DNA of 64,000 nucleotides, taken from positions 256,135 through 320,134 of the forward strand of contig NZ_LNXV01000008.1 in assembly GCF_001467025.1 (NCBI RefSeq), in the 5' to 3' direction. The notes under the pieces were generated by a model. It was not told the origin of the DNA. It did no database searches and saw nothing but the letters and a program-made list of their open reading frames with translations. Positions 19,116 to 28,360 of this stretch are shown one piece after another (positions within the stretch are counted from its first letter, which is position 1; every line of letters starts with the position of its first letter). The position numbers and the translations under genes are program-made. The DNA is from Legionella brunensis (GTDB taxonomy: Bacteria; Pseudomonadota; Gammaproteobacteria; Legionellales; Legionellaceae).

Positions 19116-19718
19116 ATGATCAACGAACCAAATCATTGTCATCCACATTCCTTTAAACGCATTTCCTGGACGGCAATTTTTGTTGGCGCTTTGACCGGTG
19201 TAGGCTTAGGCTTTTTATTAAATTTATTTGGTATTGCTATAGGATTAAGCTTATTCACCCTGAATCCAGAAGGCTCCGCTGTTTTGGCTATAGGCGGTTT
19301 ATTAGGCTTACTGATAGGAATAATTGCTTCTATGGTTGTGGCTGGTTATGCTGCGGGCTATTTGGGGCGATTATATTGCCCAAAACGTAATTTAGGGATT
19401 ATTTATGGTTTTACTACCTGGGTTGTAGCCTTGGTATTGACTGCACTGATAGCAGGCCATACGAGTCAATATGTCTCGACTTATACGAATAATCTGACGC
19501 AAACCGCAGTAACTTCAGCAACGCAAGAAAAAACCAATTTTCAAGAAACTAGTCCTAAAAAGACCGTTACAAGCGATCAAAATTCAATTGCCATCAATGT
19601 TTCACCGAATAATTTAGCTTGGGCTGCTTTTATCGTATTTGTTTTATTTTTTATAGGGGCAGTATCAACATGTGTTGGAGCTTGCTGGGGGATGAATTGC
19701 AGTAGTGATGATGAATGA
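19116..19718 (+). CDS. membrane protein, 200 aa
   Basis: About four to five hydrophobic segments: residues ~18-45, 52-82, 97-115 and 168-190, rich in Gly and Ala. A polar, Thr/Gln/Asn-rich stretch (~120-160) sits between the third and last spans, probably facing the periplasm. The tail GMNCSSDDE is acidic. The N-terminal SFKRISWTAIFVGAL start recalls widespread proteobacterial small integral proteins of unknown role. It is preceded by a 27-residue membrane peptide and followed 48 bp later by the DJ-1 family gene; the set looks like a stress-type operon. Confidence 0.75.
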   Translation: MINEPNHCHPHSFKRISWTAIFVGALTGVGLGFLLNLFGIAIGLSLFTLNPEGSAVLAIGGLLGLLIGIIASMVVAGYAAGYLGRLYCPKRNLGIIYGFTTWVVALVLTALIAGHTSQYVSTYTNNLTQTAVTSATQEKTNFQETSPKKTVTSDQNSIAINVSPNNLAWAAFIVFVLFFIGAVSTCVGACWGMNCSSDDE

Positions 19719-19766
19719 TAGGGAAAATTAATAGTTTTTAAAAATTGGAAAAAAAGGAAGTGATGT

Positions 19767-20306
19767 ATGGACAAGTTAAAAGGAATTAGAGTAGCAATTT
19801 TAGTGGCCCATGGTTTTGAACAAGTGGAAATGGAAGCGCCGCGCAAAGCTTTGGAAAATGAGGGTGCTAAAACCTTATTGATTTCTCCAGAAAAAGAACA
19901 GGTACAAGGTTGGCATCATTTAGAAAAAGGCGATAATTTTTCTGTGGATATTCCTTTGGATGAGGCAAATCCTGAGGATTTTGATGCATTACTTTTACCG
20001 GGTGGTGTAATCAACCCAGACAGGTTACGCCTGTTTCCTAAAGCGGCTTCATTTGTTAGCAAAATGAATGAACAACATAAACCCATAGCAGCTATTTGTC
20101 ATGGGCCCTGGCTATTAATTAATGCGAATGTGGTTAAAGGGCATAAAATGACCTCTTGGCTTTCTATTAAAACTGACTTAATAAATGCTGGTGCAGAATG
20201 GGTTGATGAGCCAGTGGTATGTGATAGTCAACTGTTAACAAGCCGAAAACCGGGAGATATACCGCTATTTAATGAAGCAATGGTTAAGTTATTTCAGGGC
20301 ACTTAA
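19767..20306 (+). CDS. DJ-1/PfpI family protein
   Basis: 179 residues of the class I glutamine amidotransferase-like fold. The nucleophile elbow AAICHGPWLLINA places the reactive Cys near residue 111, followed by the His typical of PfpI/YhbO proteins; the conserved Glu is in HGFEQVEMEAPRKAL. YhbO-type members have been linked to stress protection and glyoxal or protein repair. GGAAG lies 7 nt before the ATG. It follows the membrane protein pair and is probably co-transcribed with it. Confidence 0.9.
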   Translation: MDKLKGIRVAILVAHGFEQVEMEAPRKALENEGAKTLLISPEKEQVQGWHHLEKGDNFSVDIPLDEANPEDFDALLLPGGVINPDRLRLFPKAASFVSKMNEQHKPIAAICHGPWLLINANVVKGHKMTSWLSIKTDLINAGAEWVDEPVVCDSQLLTSRKPGDIPLFNEAMVKLFQGT

Positions 20307-20461
20307 AACACGGTTGCCACTAGACTTCTAGCGCTTGGCACCAATACTTTAATTAGCAATTCTTGCTGACATCAACCAGAGCCCTCCGATCATCCTAGTT
20401 AAGGAAGCGTTAATACTAATGCTTTATGATTAAATTATGATCATATTGTCAATGTTTTTTT

Positions 20462-22522
20462 ATGAAAGCTAAGGGCCCAATTTCACCAACACTGGAACAG
20501 CTTCAAAAGGCACAGCAACAACCTATAGAGCGAATAGTTTGTAGCGGTGGTGGCGCTAAAGGAGTCGGTTATGCTGGCTCTTATAGAGCAATGCAAGACA
20601 CTGGTGTATTAAAAAAAATTCAAGCTTTTTCTGGTGCGTCAGCCGGTGCGATCACTGCTGCTTTCATGGCTGTAGGCATGCCTTCTGACATTTTTCGTGA
20701 GCAATTGCTTTCTACTAACTTCAAAGACCTTTTGGGTAAGAGGGTTGGTGCTGTTTTTGGCAAAAATGAACCCGGTATTTCATCCATAACAAAGGATGGT
20801 AAACCTCTTGAAGCGTTTATTCGTGACAATATCATTGCAACAGTCAAAGGGTCATTACAGCAGTTAGACAATCTTGAGGATATTGCTGAGCAGCATGAGG
20901 ATCTAAGACAGCTATTAGCCAAAGTAAGAGGGGAGAGCCCGCGTATTACCTTCGGTGATTTAGCAATACTTAATCGTTATTTCCCAGAGCATTTTAAGCA
21001 ATTGACAATACCTGCTGTTAGATTTCCTGACGGAAAACTCCAGATTTTCAATAGTGATCTTACACCAGATGTTGAAATTGCCTTGGCTTGTCGGGCTTCT
21101 GCGTCAATTCCAGTCGTTTTACAACCTATTGAGATTGAGATTAATGGGGTAAAGCAGCGATTTGTTGACGGGGGACTCTATGATAATTTGCCAACGGATT
21201 ATTTTGATTTGCAAGAAAATGGGACCTTTGCAAAAAACACTAAACCTGAGCAAACCATGGTTTTTGCTTTTGGTGAAGGTTTAGATGATAAGAAAAATCA
21301 AGTCTTTCAAGCGTTGTATGGCAAGCGTTGGGATGAAGTGGTTTCTGACGAAATATTAAATAGCATAATAGATGATGCAATTGTTTTGGCTAAACAAGTC
21401 AGGGACGAGGAAGAAGATTTAGATTCTGCGGAAGATGAGGCTCAATTATTGCATCAAGCGATAAAGTACGTTTTGGCACAGCAAGTGAAACATAAAGTCA
21501 TCACCATAGATGAATCTCAGAGCATCATGTCTGCGACAAAAAAAGCAATCGATAGCTTGTTACTAAAACCAAAAGACAATCAGGAATTTTGGAACGCCTA
21601 TAAAAATGAAACAAATCAGGAGAATAGGGTTAAGCTATTAGGCTCTTTCGTCAAAGAAAAAATGAAACCTATTCTCTATGACGCAGGAGTGATTGAACGG
21701 TTAAAAAGAAATGTTTTGGTAGAAGTGCTTGGCGATTTGCACACCTCATTTAAAAATACCGCTCAAAAAGAAGCAGGATATCAAAAGTTACGTTCAGACT
21801 ACGCTCTTCGTACAGTGGAGTTGCGTGTAGGCAATATTAAAACAACAGATTTTGACGAGGCTACTAAATTAGCAAGAGTAATGGATGCTTTAGGTTACTT
21901 AGATACCATTAATTACATTACCAACCATGAATTATATGGCCCAGATGACTTTAATGAAGAGCAATTCTACATTGATTTAGTGGATAACTTTGAGCATATT
22001 CATCGGGCAACACTGATGGGTGCGGGTAAGGATGCAAGTAAAGATCCATTGATTCGTGAGATAGCCGCACTTCGAACGCAGTTAGAATATCAAGGTAAGC
22101 CTAATGATGTAATTAGTAGGCAAGTGTACCAATTAATAAAAGATAAGGTTGAACGTCGATTGGATTCCATTGAGGCTTTTGCTCTGGCAAGAGCAGTAGA
22201 GTATGGTAATAAGACCTTAACAGCAGACGCGCTATTTAAAGAAACCTATGAGGAAGGGTTTAATCGAAGTGGTACCTTTTCCATATCAAATATCACAGGC
22301 GAGCGTATTTTCAAGACAAGCACATTACACGAAGCATTAAAAGAAAAAAGCATGTTTGATTTATATGAAAACCAGCCTCCTCACAACAAAAATACGCGCA
22401 CGGATAAAGTCTTTGATTCGTTGGCAAAGCTAACGACCTTTCGAGACGCGTATAATGAGTCACAAATGAAAAAAGAGGTGGCCATTGTAAACACGCCAGT
22501 GAGTTCAGGTATTAATCAGTAA
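20462..22522 (+). CDS. patatin-like phospholipase, VipD/Vpd effector type
   Basis: 686 residues with no signal peptide. The patatin domain spans ~25-270: oxyanion hole GGGAKG (29-34), nucleophile elbow GASAG with Ser60, and the catalytic Asp236 in FVDGGLYDNLP. The remaining ~400 residues are helical and acidic, without a recognised domain. Legionella has several such proteins (VipD, VpdA-C) secreted by Dot/Icm that act on host lipids after binding a host activator, so an effector is likely, but I cannot assign one paralogue. No clear Shine-Dalgarno is seen. It converges with the FAAL fusion gene and overlaps it by 11 bp. Confidence 0.85.
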   Translation: MKAKGPISPTLEQLQKAQQQPIERIVCSGGGAKGVGYAGSYRAMQDTGVLKKIQAFSGASAGAITAAFMAVGMPSDIFREQLLSTNFKDLLGKRVGAVFGKNEPGISSITKDGKPLEAFIRDNIIATVKGSLQQLDNLEDIAEQHEDLRQLLAKVRGESPRITFGDLAILNRYFPEHFKQLTIPAVRFPDGKLQIFNSDLTPDVEIALACRASASIPVVLQPIEIEINGVKQRFVDGGLYDNLPTDYFDLQENGTFAKNTKPEQTMVFAFGEGLDDKKNQVFQALYGKRWDEVVSDEILNSIIDDAIVLAKQVRDEEEDLDSAEDEAQLLHQAIKYVLAQQVKHKVITIDESQSIMSATKKAIDSLLLKPKDNQEFWNAYKNETNQENRVKLLGSFVKEKMKPILYDAGVIERLKRNVLVEVLGDLHTSFKNTAQKEAGYQKLRSDYALRTVELRVGNIKTTDFDEATKLARVMDALGYLDTINYITNHELYGPDDFNEEQFYIDLVDNFEHIHRATLMGAGKDASKDPLIREIAALRTQLEYQGKPNDVISRQVYQLIKDKVERRLDSIEAFALARAVEYGNKTLTADALFKETYEEGFNRSGTFSISNITGERIFKTSTLHEALKEKSMFDLYENQPPHNKNTRTDKVFDSLAKLTTFRDAYNESQMKKEVAIVNTPVSSGINQ

Positions 22523-25322
22523 TTGGACCGGCGACAATGATGTCAATGACTGGTTCATCGCAGTTTTTTGCAATTTCAGCGCGAACCAATGAATGTAGAC
22601 GAATGACTTCATTCCAATCGCTTCCTTTCGCAAAAATGGGTTCCCCAATCGTTACTTTAATGACTCCAGGTTTTGCAAGAAGGCTACCATCCCGCAAAAT
22701 AGAGCGAGTCCCGCAAATAGAAACAGGACAGATTGCTGTTCCCGTCTCAGCAGCAACAGTAAAGGCACCAAATTTGAATGGGCGCAAACCTGTGGCGTAG
22801 GTAAATGTGCCTTCGGGGAATATGACAATGGATAGTCCTTTTTGGATGGCGTTTTTAATCAGGGTTATATTGTGTCGACTTTTTGTAAAATCCATTCTAT
22901 CTACAGATATAAATTTAAGTTTTTTGATAAATGTACGGATGATGGGAACTTTTAATAATTCTTTTTTGCCAACAAAAATAATTCCAGGTGGTAAAACGCC
23001 TAATAAAACAATTGAATCCGCGTAACTTGCATGATTAGCCACATAAATCATCGGGTGGTGCAGATTTGTGCTGCCATGGATGGTAATGGGGCATGCTATC
23101 AATCGACAGTATAGTCGCGTGCAAAATTTTGTTAATTTTGCCGCAGCATGCTGCGGCAAGGGTAAAATAATTAGCCAAGACAAAAGAAATACCAGAATTA
23201 GCATGAGCCCTGCGTAAAAGGAATAGAGTAATTTTCCTAGATAGCTGAACCCATCAGAAAGTTTTTTTCTAAGACTTAAGAGGACGAGTTTTATCAATTG
23301 TAATTTTACGGGTAAGCGTTGCTTGGTTAGTTTGCCTTCGAGGTATGCTTTTTTGCAAGCAGATCGCTGCAATTTGCCACTGGATGTTTTGAGAATAGTT
23401 TTAGGTGGAACAAGTATGACAACATCAGGTGGAAGACCTATTGCGCTTGCCATTTTTTCAATAACTTCTGTCCTTATCTGTTGTTTTTTTTCTTTTGTAA
23501 TTTCATAGGTTTCGGCAACCACAATTAATTTTTCAGTGCCACTTTCAGGATCGGTGGTTCCAAAAGCAACGATGCATCCACGGCGAATTCCTGCGATTTG
23601 GCTGACTATTTCTTCAATCTCTTCTGGATAAAGGTTACGTCCTGCTTTGATAATAAGATCCTTTTTACGTCCGGTAATAAATAGTTCTTTACCGACACAA
23701 TAACCCAAATCACCAGTGTACCACCAACCATTATGAAAGGTTTTAGCGGTTGCTGCAGGATTGCCATAATATCCTTGCATGGCGGAGGGACCCCTAAATT
23801 GTATATTTCCTACCATTCTTTCTGGCAGCTCATTTCCTGCATCGTTAACTATACGTATCTCATGATCGATTAAAGGTTCGCCACAACCAACATATTCGAT
23901 AACATGCTTTGTGTCTTGGGATGCGGGAATAGCTTTATTTTCTTTCTCAAAAAATTCACGCTGTATTTTATCAATGAGGGGAACACGCATTGTTGGTGGA
24001 AAAGTTAATCCTACTGTTGTTTCAGCAAGACCATAGACTGGTGCAAAGGCTTCAATTTTAAAACCATAAGGAGAGAATTTTTTGCTAAAGCGTTCCAGAG
24101 TACGGGGATTGATTGCCTCAGCACCGTTAAATGCAAAACGCCATGAGCTAAGGTCTAATCCTTCAATATCTTTTGGATCAATTTTTTTAACACAGAGTTC
24201 ATAAGCAAAATTAGGTCCGCCAGAAAGAGAACCACGATGATAATGAATGGCCCATAGCCAGCGTTCTGGCCTGGTTAAAAAGGCTAGTGGTGATAAGATA
24301 GTCACAGGAAGTCCGAAATAAAGACTCGCAAGCCAGGTCATTAATCCCATGTCATGATAAAGAGGCAACCAGCTTACGCAGATATCAGTAGGTTTAACGG
24401 GCACGCTTTTTCCAATAGAACGAATATTGGCGATAATATTGGCATGGGTTAGCGTGACGCCTTTGGGGTCACCTGTGCTACCTGAGGTGTACTGAATTAA
24501 GGCAATATCATTGAATGCTACGGAAATACTTGGTGAAGAATCTGCAGCGGGGGTTTGCAGATTGTTCAAAGTAACCACTTCCTTTAAACTCGGTATAAAG
24601 GTTCGCAGAATTTGACTAAGACTTTTAGCTTGCGAGAAGGTAACTAATATTCTTGCTTGGGCATTCTTTAAAATTTTTGCTTCTCTTTTAGTATATTCTT
24701 CGATTTGATCAGGACGAAACGGTGGGTAAATAGGGATTGGGATAGCGCCTGCGAGCAATATGCCACAAAAAGTATAAAAAAATTCTTCATGAGTTGGCAA
24801 CATAATAGCAATGGTTTCTCCTGGTTGAATACCGCGTTTCCATAATCCATTGGCAACAAGAAGTGCTTTTTCAAGTAATTCCCCATAATGTATGATCTGT
24901 TCTTTACCTAATTCATTTTGTAAGTAAATGTGAGGGCGTTTGGGTTCTTTGGCTGCATAGATGCGTATTACATCAAGAAGAGTGGTTGCTGTTGTTAAAT
25001 TTAGCGATAATGTTTCGAGTATAGGAGAAAATTGTTGAGTATCGGTTGGTATTGACGAAGCAGGACTAATTTGTTGAATAATTTTAGCTAAGTCTACTAG
25101 CGAGTCTGCTTTAATCATTGCATTTTCAGGAAGTCGAATTGAAAATACTTTCTCTATGCGCTGAAAAAGTTCTGTTTTTCCTAGGCTACCAATGCCTAAT
25201 TCACGTTCTAAAGAAGCTTCAAGAGTAATTGCTTGTACCGCACGCTCAGCTTCGAGTTCAAGAAGGAATTCGCGGGTAATCGAAATTAATTGCTGTTCAA
25301 TTTCATTTTGATGGAGTTTCAT
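22512..25322 (-). CDS. ACP - fatty acyl-AMP ligase - acyltransferase fusion
   Basis: 936 residues with three activities in order. Residues ~1-85: acyl carrier domain, with Ser46 in LGIGSLGKTEL as the likely phosphopantetheine site. Residues ~105-690: acyl-AMP ligase, motif YTSGSTGDPKGVTLTHANI near 275, and GWWYTGDLGY and GRKKDLIIKAGRNLYPEE later, of the FAAL/acyl-CoA synthetase type. Then a hydrophobic span near 705-735, and a PlsC-type acyltransferase with NHASYADS (HX4D, ~760) and FPEGTF (~832). This suggests activation of a fatty acid, loading on the built-in carrier, and transfer to a lysolipid at the membrane. AAGGA precedes the ATG. Product unknown. Confidence 0.88.
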   Translation of the reverse strand: MKLHQNEIEQQLISITREFLLELEAERAVQAITLEASLERELGIGSLGKTELFQRIEKVFSIRLPENAMIKADSLVDLAKIIQQISPASSIPTDTQQFSPILETLSLNLTTATTLLDVIRIYAAKEPKRPHIYLQNELGKEQIIHYGELLEKALLVANGLWKRGIQPGETIAIMLPTHEEFFYTFCGILLAGAIPIPIYPPFRPDQIEEYTKREAKILKNAQARILVTFSQAKSLSQILRTFIPSLKEVVTLNNLQTPAADSSPSISVAFNDIALIQYTSGSTGDPKGVTLTHANIIANIRSIGKSVPVKPTDICVSWLPLYHDMGLMTWLASLYFGLPVTILSPLAFLTRPERWLWAIHYHRGSLSGGPNFAYELCVKKIDPKDIEGLDLSSWRFAFNGAEAINPRTLERFSKKFSPYGFKIEAFAPVYGLAETTVGLTFPPTMRVPLIDKIQREFFEKENKAIPASQDTKHVIEYVGCGEPLIDHEIRIVNDAGNELPERMVGNIQFRGPSAMQGYYGNPAATAKTFHNGWWYTGDLGYCVGKELFITGRKKDLIIKAGRNLYPEEIEEIVSQIAGIRRGCIVAFGTTDPESGTEKLIVVAETYEITKEKKQQIRTEVIEKMASAIGLPPDVVILVPPKTILKTSSGKLQRSACKKAYLEGKLTKQRLPVKLQLIKLVLLSLRKKLSDGFSYLGKLLYSFYAGLMLILVFLLSWLIILPLPQHAAAKLTKFCTRLYCRLIACPITIHGSTNLHHPMIYVANHASYADSIVLLGVLPPGIIFVGKKELLKVPIIRTFIKKLKFISVDRMDFTKSRHNITLIKNAIQKGLSIVIFPEGTFTYATGLRPFKFGAFTVAAETGTAICPVSICGTRSILRDGSLLAKPGVIKVTIGEPIFAKGSDWNEVIRLHSLVRAEIAKNCDEPVIDIIVAGPITD

Positions 25323-25621
25323 GAACTTATCCTTACAACAATGACACCCTCACTATCATCATGTAACTCGCTGGTGTGTTATTAATTAGCATAGTTGACG
25401 TTTATACAACTAGAAAGTAAGTAGAGTGGTCTATTAACTTAAGTTGTACAAAGCTGAGGATGAAGTTGGTAATTTTTTATTGTCTTCCACGCAAGCTGGC
25501 CACTTGCGCAGAAAAATGATTAAAAAATAATCAATTAAACCAATGGCTTAAATCGTCATTTTTATTCACAAATTGTCATTTTAGGCTTCAATTAATCCGT
25601 AATGAATAATTTTAATCCATA

Positions 25622-25653
25622 TGATATACTCTCGCCGCCACAAACCCGTGGCG
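25622..25653 (+). promoter_or_regulatory. extended -10 and 5' stem-loop of the papain-type protease gene
   Basis: TGATATACT at 25622-25630 is an extended -10. Transcription would start near 25636-25637, exactly where a hairpin begins: CGCCAC 25636-25641, loop of six, GTGGCG 25648-25653. GGAGAG (25661-25666) and the ATG at 25674 follow. A stem-loop at the very 5' end commonly protects an mRNA from decay; this role is inferred. Confidence 0.5.
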
Positions 25654-25673
25654 CAACTTTGGAGAGTTTAACC

Positions 25674-26762
25674 ATGAAGTTAGCGAAATTCGCCGTTTTA
25701 TCGATGCTTGTTAGTGGCAGTTTAGCCGCACAGGATATTAAGGTTGTAGGGACAATAACCAAGACAGCTAAGGTACCGATGTCACATATCTCTACAAAAA
25801 ATGTTGCAAGAGCTGCAGCAGCCAACGTTGTTAAAGAAATTAAATTTCTAAATATTCAATTATCAGCAAAAGCCAAACAGAATTTAGCTAACCGCGCAAA
25901 GAATGCTCTAGCCCACCAACAGCAATTTGCCCTGAAGGCAGATAGTAAAGGCGATGCAATACAACTAGGTATGAATGAAGTTCCTGTACTGAATCAAGGT
26001 AGACACGGTACCTGCGTAACATTTGCTTCTACTGCAGCTGTTGATGCGGCTTTGGGTAAAGGCGATTACATCAGTCAGGTATGTCAATTAGAGCTCGGTA
26101 ACTACCTTGAAAAGAATGCCTATGGTGCGAGTGGTTGGAATGGTTCCTTTGGACCTATGGTGCTTGGTCAAATGGACCTCTTTGGGGTTGTTAGTAAAGA
26201 GCAACAGGCTTCTCAAGGTTGTGCCGGTGTTACAGAGTACCCTGTAAATGGCCAAGCCCCTGCCGCAGAAATGAATCCAGAAGACTATCACCAAATGAGT
26301 GAAACCTTAAGAGAGCAAGTAGCATGGTCACCAATCCTGGATATTTACCAAGCGCTTGATCGTGCTGATACCAACAAAGTGGTTGAGGAAGTGAAGCGTA
26401 GTTTAAAAGCGAAAGATCGCGTTACTTTTGGTGTTCTGTTATTAGACTTTGATCTTGGATTTATGGGGGCTGTAGGTAGTCATAACTCTACTTTTGATAC
26501 TTGGGTTTTAACGCCAGAAATTGCCAGAGATGCTATGTTCGGAGCTATGTTTGGTGGTCATGAAATGGTTATTACTGGTTTTGATGATAATGCAGTAGCC
26601 ATTGATGAAAAGGGCCAAAAACACCGTGGGTTATTCACTCTACGCAACTCTTGGGGTGAAGATGTAGGTGATCATGGTAATTTCTATATGTCTTATGATT
26701 ACTTTAAATTATTAGTCATCGAAGCACAGCGTATTCGCAGCATTGAGTCGTCTGAAGAATAG
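25674..26762 (+). CDS. secreted papain-family (C1A) cysteine protease
   Basis: 362 residues from ATG 25674, chosen because GGAGAG lies 7 nt upstream and a signal peptide (MKLAKFAVLSMLVSGSLAA) begins there; the upstream in-frame extension crosses the promoter. A helical propeptide-like region covers ~25-100. The catalytic residues are visible: Gln108 and Cys114 in LNQGRHGTCVTFAS, His296 in GGHEMVITGFD, Asn325 in LRNSWGEDVGDHGNF. This is a complete C1A set. Export by Sec and possibly onward by type II secretion is likely. A 13-bp perfect inverted repeat follows the stop. Confidence 0.88.
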   Translation: MKLAKFAVLSMLVSGSLAAQDIKVVGTITKTAKVPMSHISTKNVARAAAANVVKEIKFLNIQLSAKAKQNLANRAKNALAHQQQFALKADSKGDAIQLGMNEVPVLNQGRHGTCVTFASTAAVDAALGKGDYISQVCQLELGNYLEKNAYGASGWNGSFGPMVLGQMDLFGVVSKEQQASQGCAGVTEYPVNGQAPAAEMNPEDYHQMSETLREQVAWSPILDIYQALDRADTNKVVEEVKRSLKAKDRVTFGVLLLDFDLGFMGAVGSHNSTFDTWVLTPEIARDAMFGAMFGGHEMVITGFDDNAVAIDEKGQKHRGLFTLRNSWGEDVGDHGNFYMSYDYFKLLVIEAQRIRSIESSEE

Positions 26763-26779
26763 TTCGAAGGTTACTTAAA

Positions 26780-26806
26780 TTACTAGGAGATTTAATCTCC
26801 TAGTAA
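26780..26806. terminator. perfect inverted repeat after the protease gene
   Basis: TTACTAGGAGATT (26780-26792) and its exact complement AATCTCCTAGTAA (26794-26806) flank a single base. As RNA this is a long AU-rich hairpin. The following sequence GATTATATTTG has only a poor U tract, so it may be a weak terminator, an mRNA 3' end stabiliser, or an operator-like palindrome. Confidence 0.5.
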
Positions 26807-26976
26807 GATTATATTTGACATAATTCCTGAATAATTAAGCAATTTTAAAATTATTTTTTCTCAACCCGTTTTTAAAATTAAGATAGGTAGAAAAAAATTA
26901 TCAGATTTTACTTTTTGCAATTTCAGCAAACCGAAAATAAACTAAATGGCTATTTTCAAGGAAATGAGAATAAGGT

Positions 26977-27315
26977 TTGGCGGTATCCAGTTATGCTGTT
27001 GACGTAGTGGGTTGGTTAACCGCGTTAATTTTACCTGCGGGTCTCTTTTTCTTATTAAGAGGATCAACCATGAATTGGGCTTGTACCAATTTTGTGGTCA
27101 TCTTTGCAGCCGCTTTAGTCATGTGGATTTTCCGTCTGCTTCCAGAATATGTTCCTGCAGTATTTATGATTTTGGCAACCATTATTTTGGGATTAGCACA
27201 CCAAAACGTTTTGCTATCGGGCTTCGGTTCTGACAGTTTTTTCTTGTCGATGCCAGATTTGGATTTGCCCAGTATTGAAAAATTGCGATTAAAAAAAGTT
27301 AATTTTCAATCTTAG
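26977..27315 (+). pseudogene. N-terminal remnant of a DASS/SLC13-type anion transporter
   Basis: The 112-codon frame begins at a TTG with poor ribosome-binding context. Residues ~10-90 match the start of divalent anion:sodium symporters: an opening span, a second span (FVVIFAAALVMWIFR), the LLPEYVPAVFMILATIILGL segment and VLLSGFGSDSFFLSM. Full members have over 400 residues; here homology stops at ~92 and unrelated sequence runs to a stop. Nothing downstream restores the family, because the opposite-strand ligase gene begins within 100 bp. I read it as a truncated gene. Confidence 0.6.
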
Positions 27316-27415
27316 CGTAGACATTGCTTCAATGTATCGATGAATAGCAATTAACTCCCATTGGAATTCTCAAGTACTCATCATTTAAGGGGAATTTATT
27401 AGGAGTGGGAGTATG

Positions 27416-28360
27416 TTATCGAGCAAACTCTTGTTTACTGTAAGCGACTCTTGCTGCAATAGATTCTTTTTCTTTTGCGGCATGATTTTCTATTTTTTGA
27501 TAGCGTTTAAGTCCGCCTTCACGATTGGCAATTTGAATGTTCAATCCGGGGCGGGCATTAAGCTCTAGCATCAACGGGCCATGATCTTTATCGAGGACGA
27601 TATCGACCCCTAAATAGCCTAGTCCTGTCAACTCATAACAACTGGCTGCAATTTCGAGAATCTTATCCCAATAGGGTACGGTGATATCAACAATAGGTGC
27701 CAGAGTATCGGGGTGATAATCAATCGTATCGTTCTGAAATACACCGCCTAAGGTTTTTCCGGTTGCCAAATTAATGCCTACACCAATAGCACCTTGGTGC
27801 AAATTGGCCTTGCCACCAGATAGTCGTGTTGGTAAGCGAACCATGGCCATGGCAGGGTAGCCTAATAAAGTAATAATGCGAATATCGGGGATACCCTCAT
27901 AACTAACTTCTTTAAATATCGGGTCGACAACAACTCGATGTTCAATAATGGCATAGTCATTGTGACCACCTAAGCTATAAGCGCCTGTTAACAGACAAGA
28001 AAGATGGTAACTCAGTTCTTGGCTAGTAAATAACTTACCATTGATTTGACGATAACGTCCGAAAACGCTACCTGTGATAACAATAATGCCATCGCCTCCT
28101 GCACCGTGAGCAGGTTTAATAACGAAATCTCTGTAAGGCTCGAGGATTTTATCAATGTTTTTTATCTGGTGTTCGCTGTCAATAATTTCATAGAGCTTGG
28201 GAACCGCAATGCCTGCTTTAATTGCTAACTTCTTGGTTTGCAATTTATCATCAACCAACGGGTAGAGTTTACGTTCGTTGTACTTTAAAACATAATCACT
28301 ATTACGCTGATTGATACTTAAGATCCCCCGCTTATGGAGTCTGTGGTATAGTTTCCACAT
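27416..28360 (-). CDS. RimK-like ATP-grasp ligase (alpha-L-glutamate ligase-like)
   Basis: 314 residues of the ATP-grasp fold related to RimK. Seen are NQRNSDYVLKYN, the Lys-rich ATP site FVIKPAHGAGGDGIIVI, the adenine-contact region YAIIEHRVVVDP, and the metal/catalytic end GPLMLELNARPGLNIQIANR. Such ligases add amino acids to carboxyl groups. It is the last gene of a three-gene operon with a 7TM transglutaminase-like protein (1-nt overlap) and a retropepsin-like protease, a conserved arrangement in gammaproteobacteria. The real substrate is unknown. Confidence 0.88.
   Translation of the reverse strand: MWKLYHRLHKRGILSINQRNSDYVLKYNERKLYPLVDDKLQTKKLAIKAGIAVPKLYEIIDSEHQIKNIDKILEPYRDFVIKPAHGAGGDGIIVITGSVFGRYRQINGKLFTSQELSYHLSCLLTGAYSLGGHNDYAIIEHRVVVDPIFKEVSYEGIPDIRIITLLGYPAMAMVRLPTRLSGGKANLHQGAIGVGINLATGKTLGGVFQNDTIDYHPDTLAPIVDITVPYWDKILEIAASCYELTGLGYLGVDIVLDKDHGPLMLELNARPGLNIQIANREGGLKRYQKIENHAAKEKESIAARVAYSKQEFAR

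Noticed and set aside
25602..25673. N-terminal extension of the papain-type protease
   Set aside because: The extension crosses the predicted promoter and stem-loop, while a proper ribosome site and signal peptide begin at 25674.
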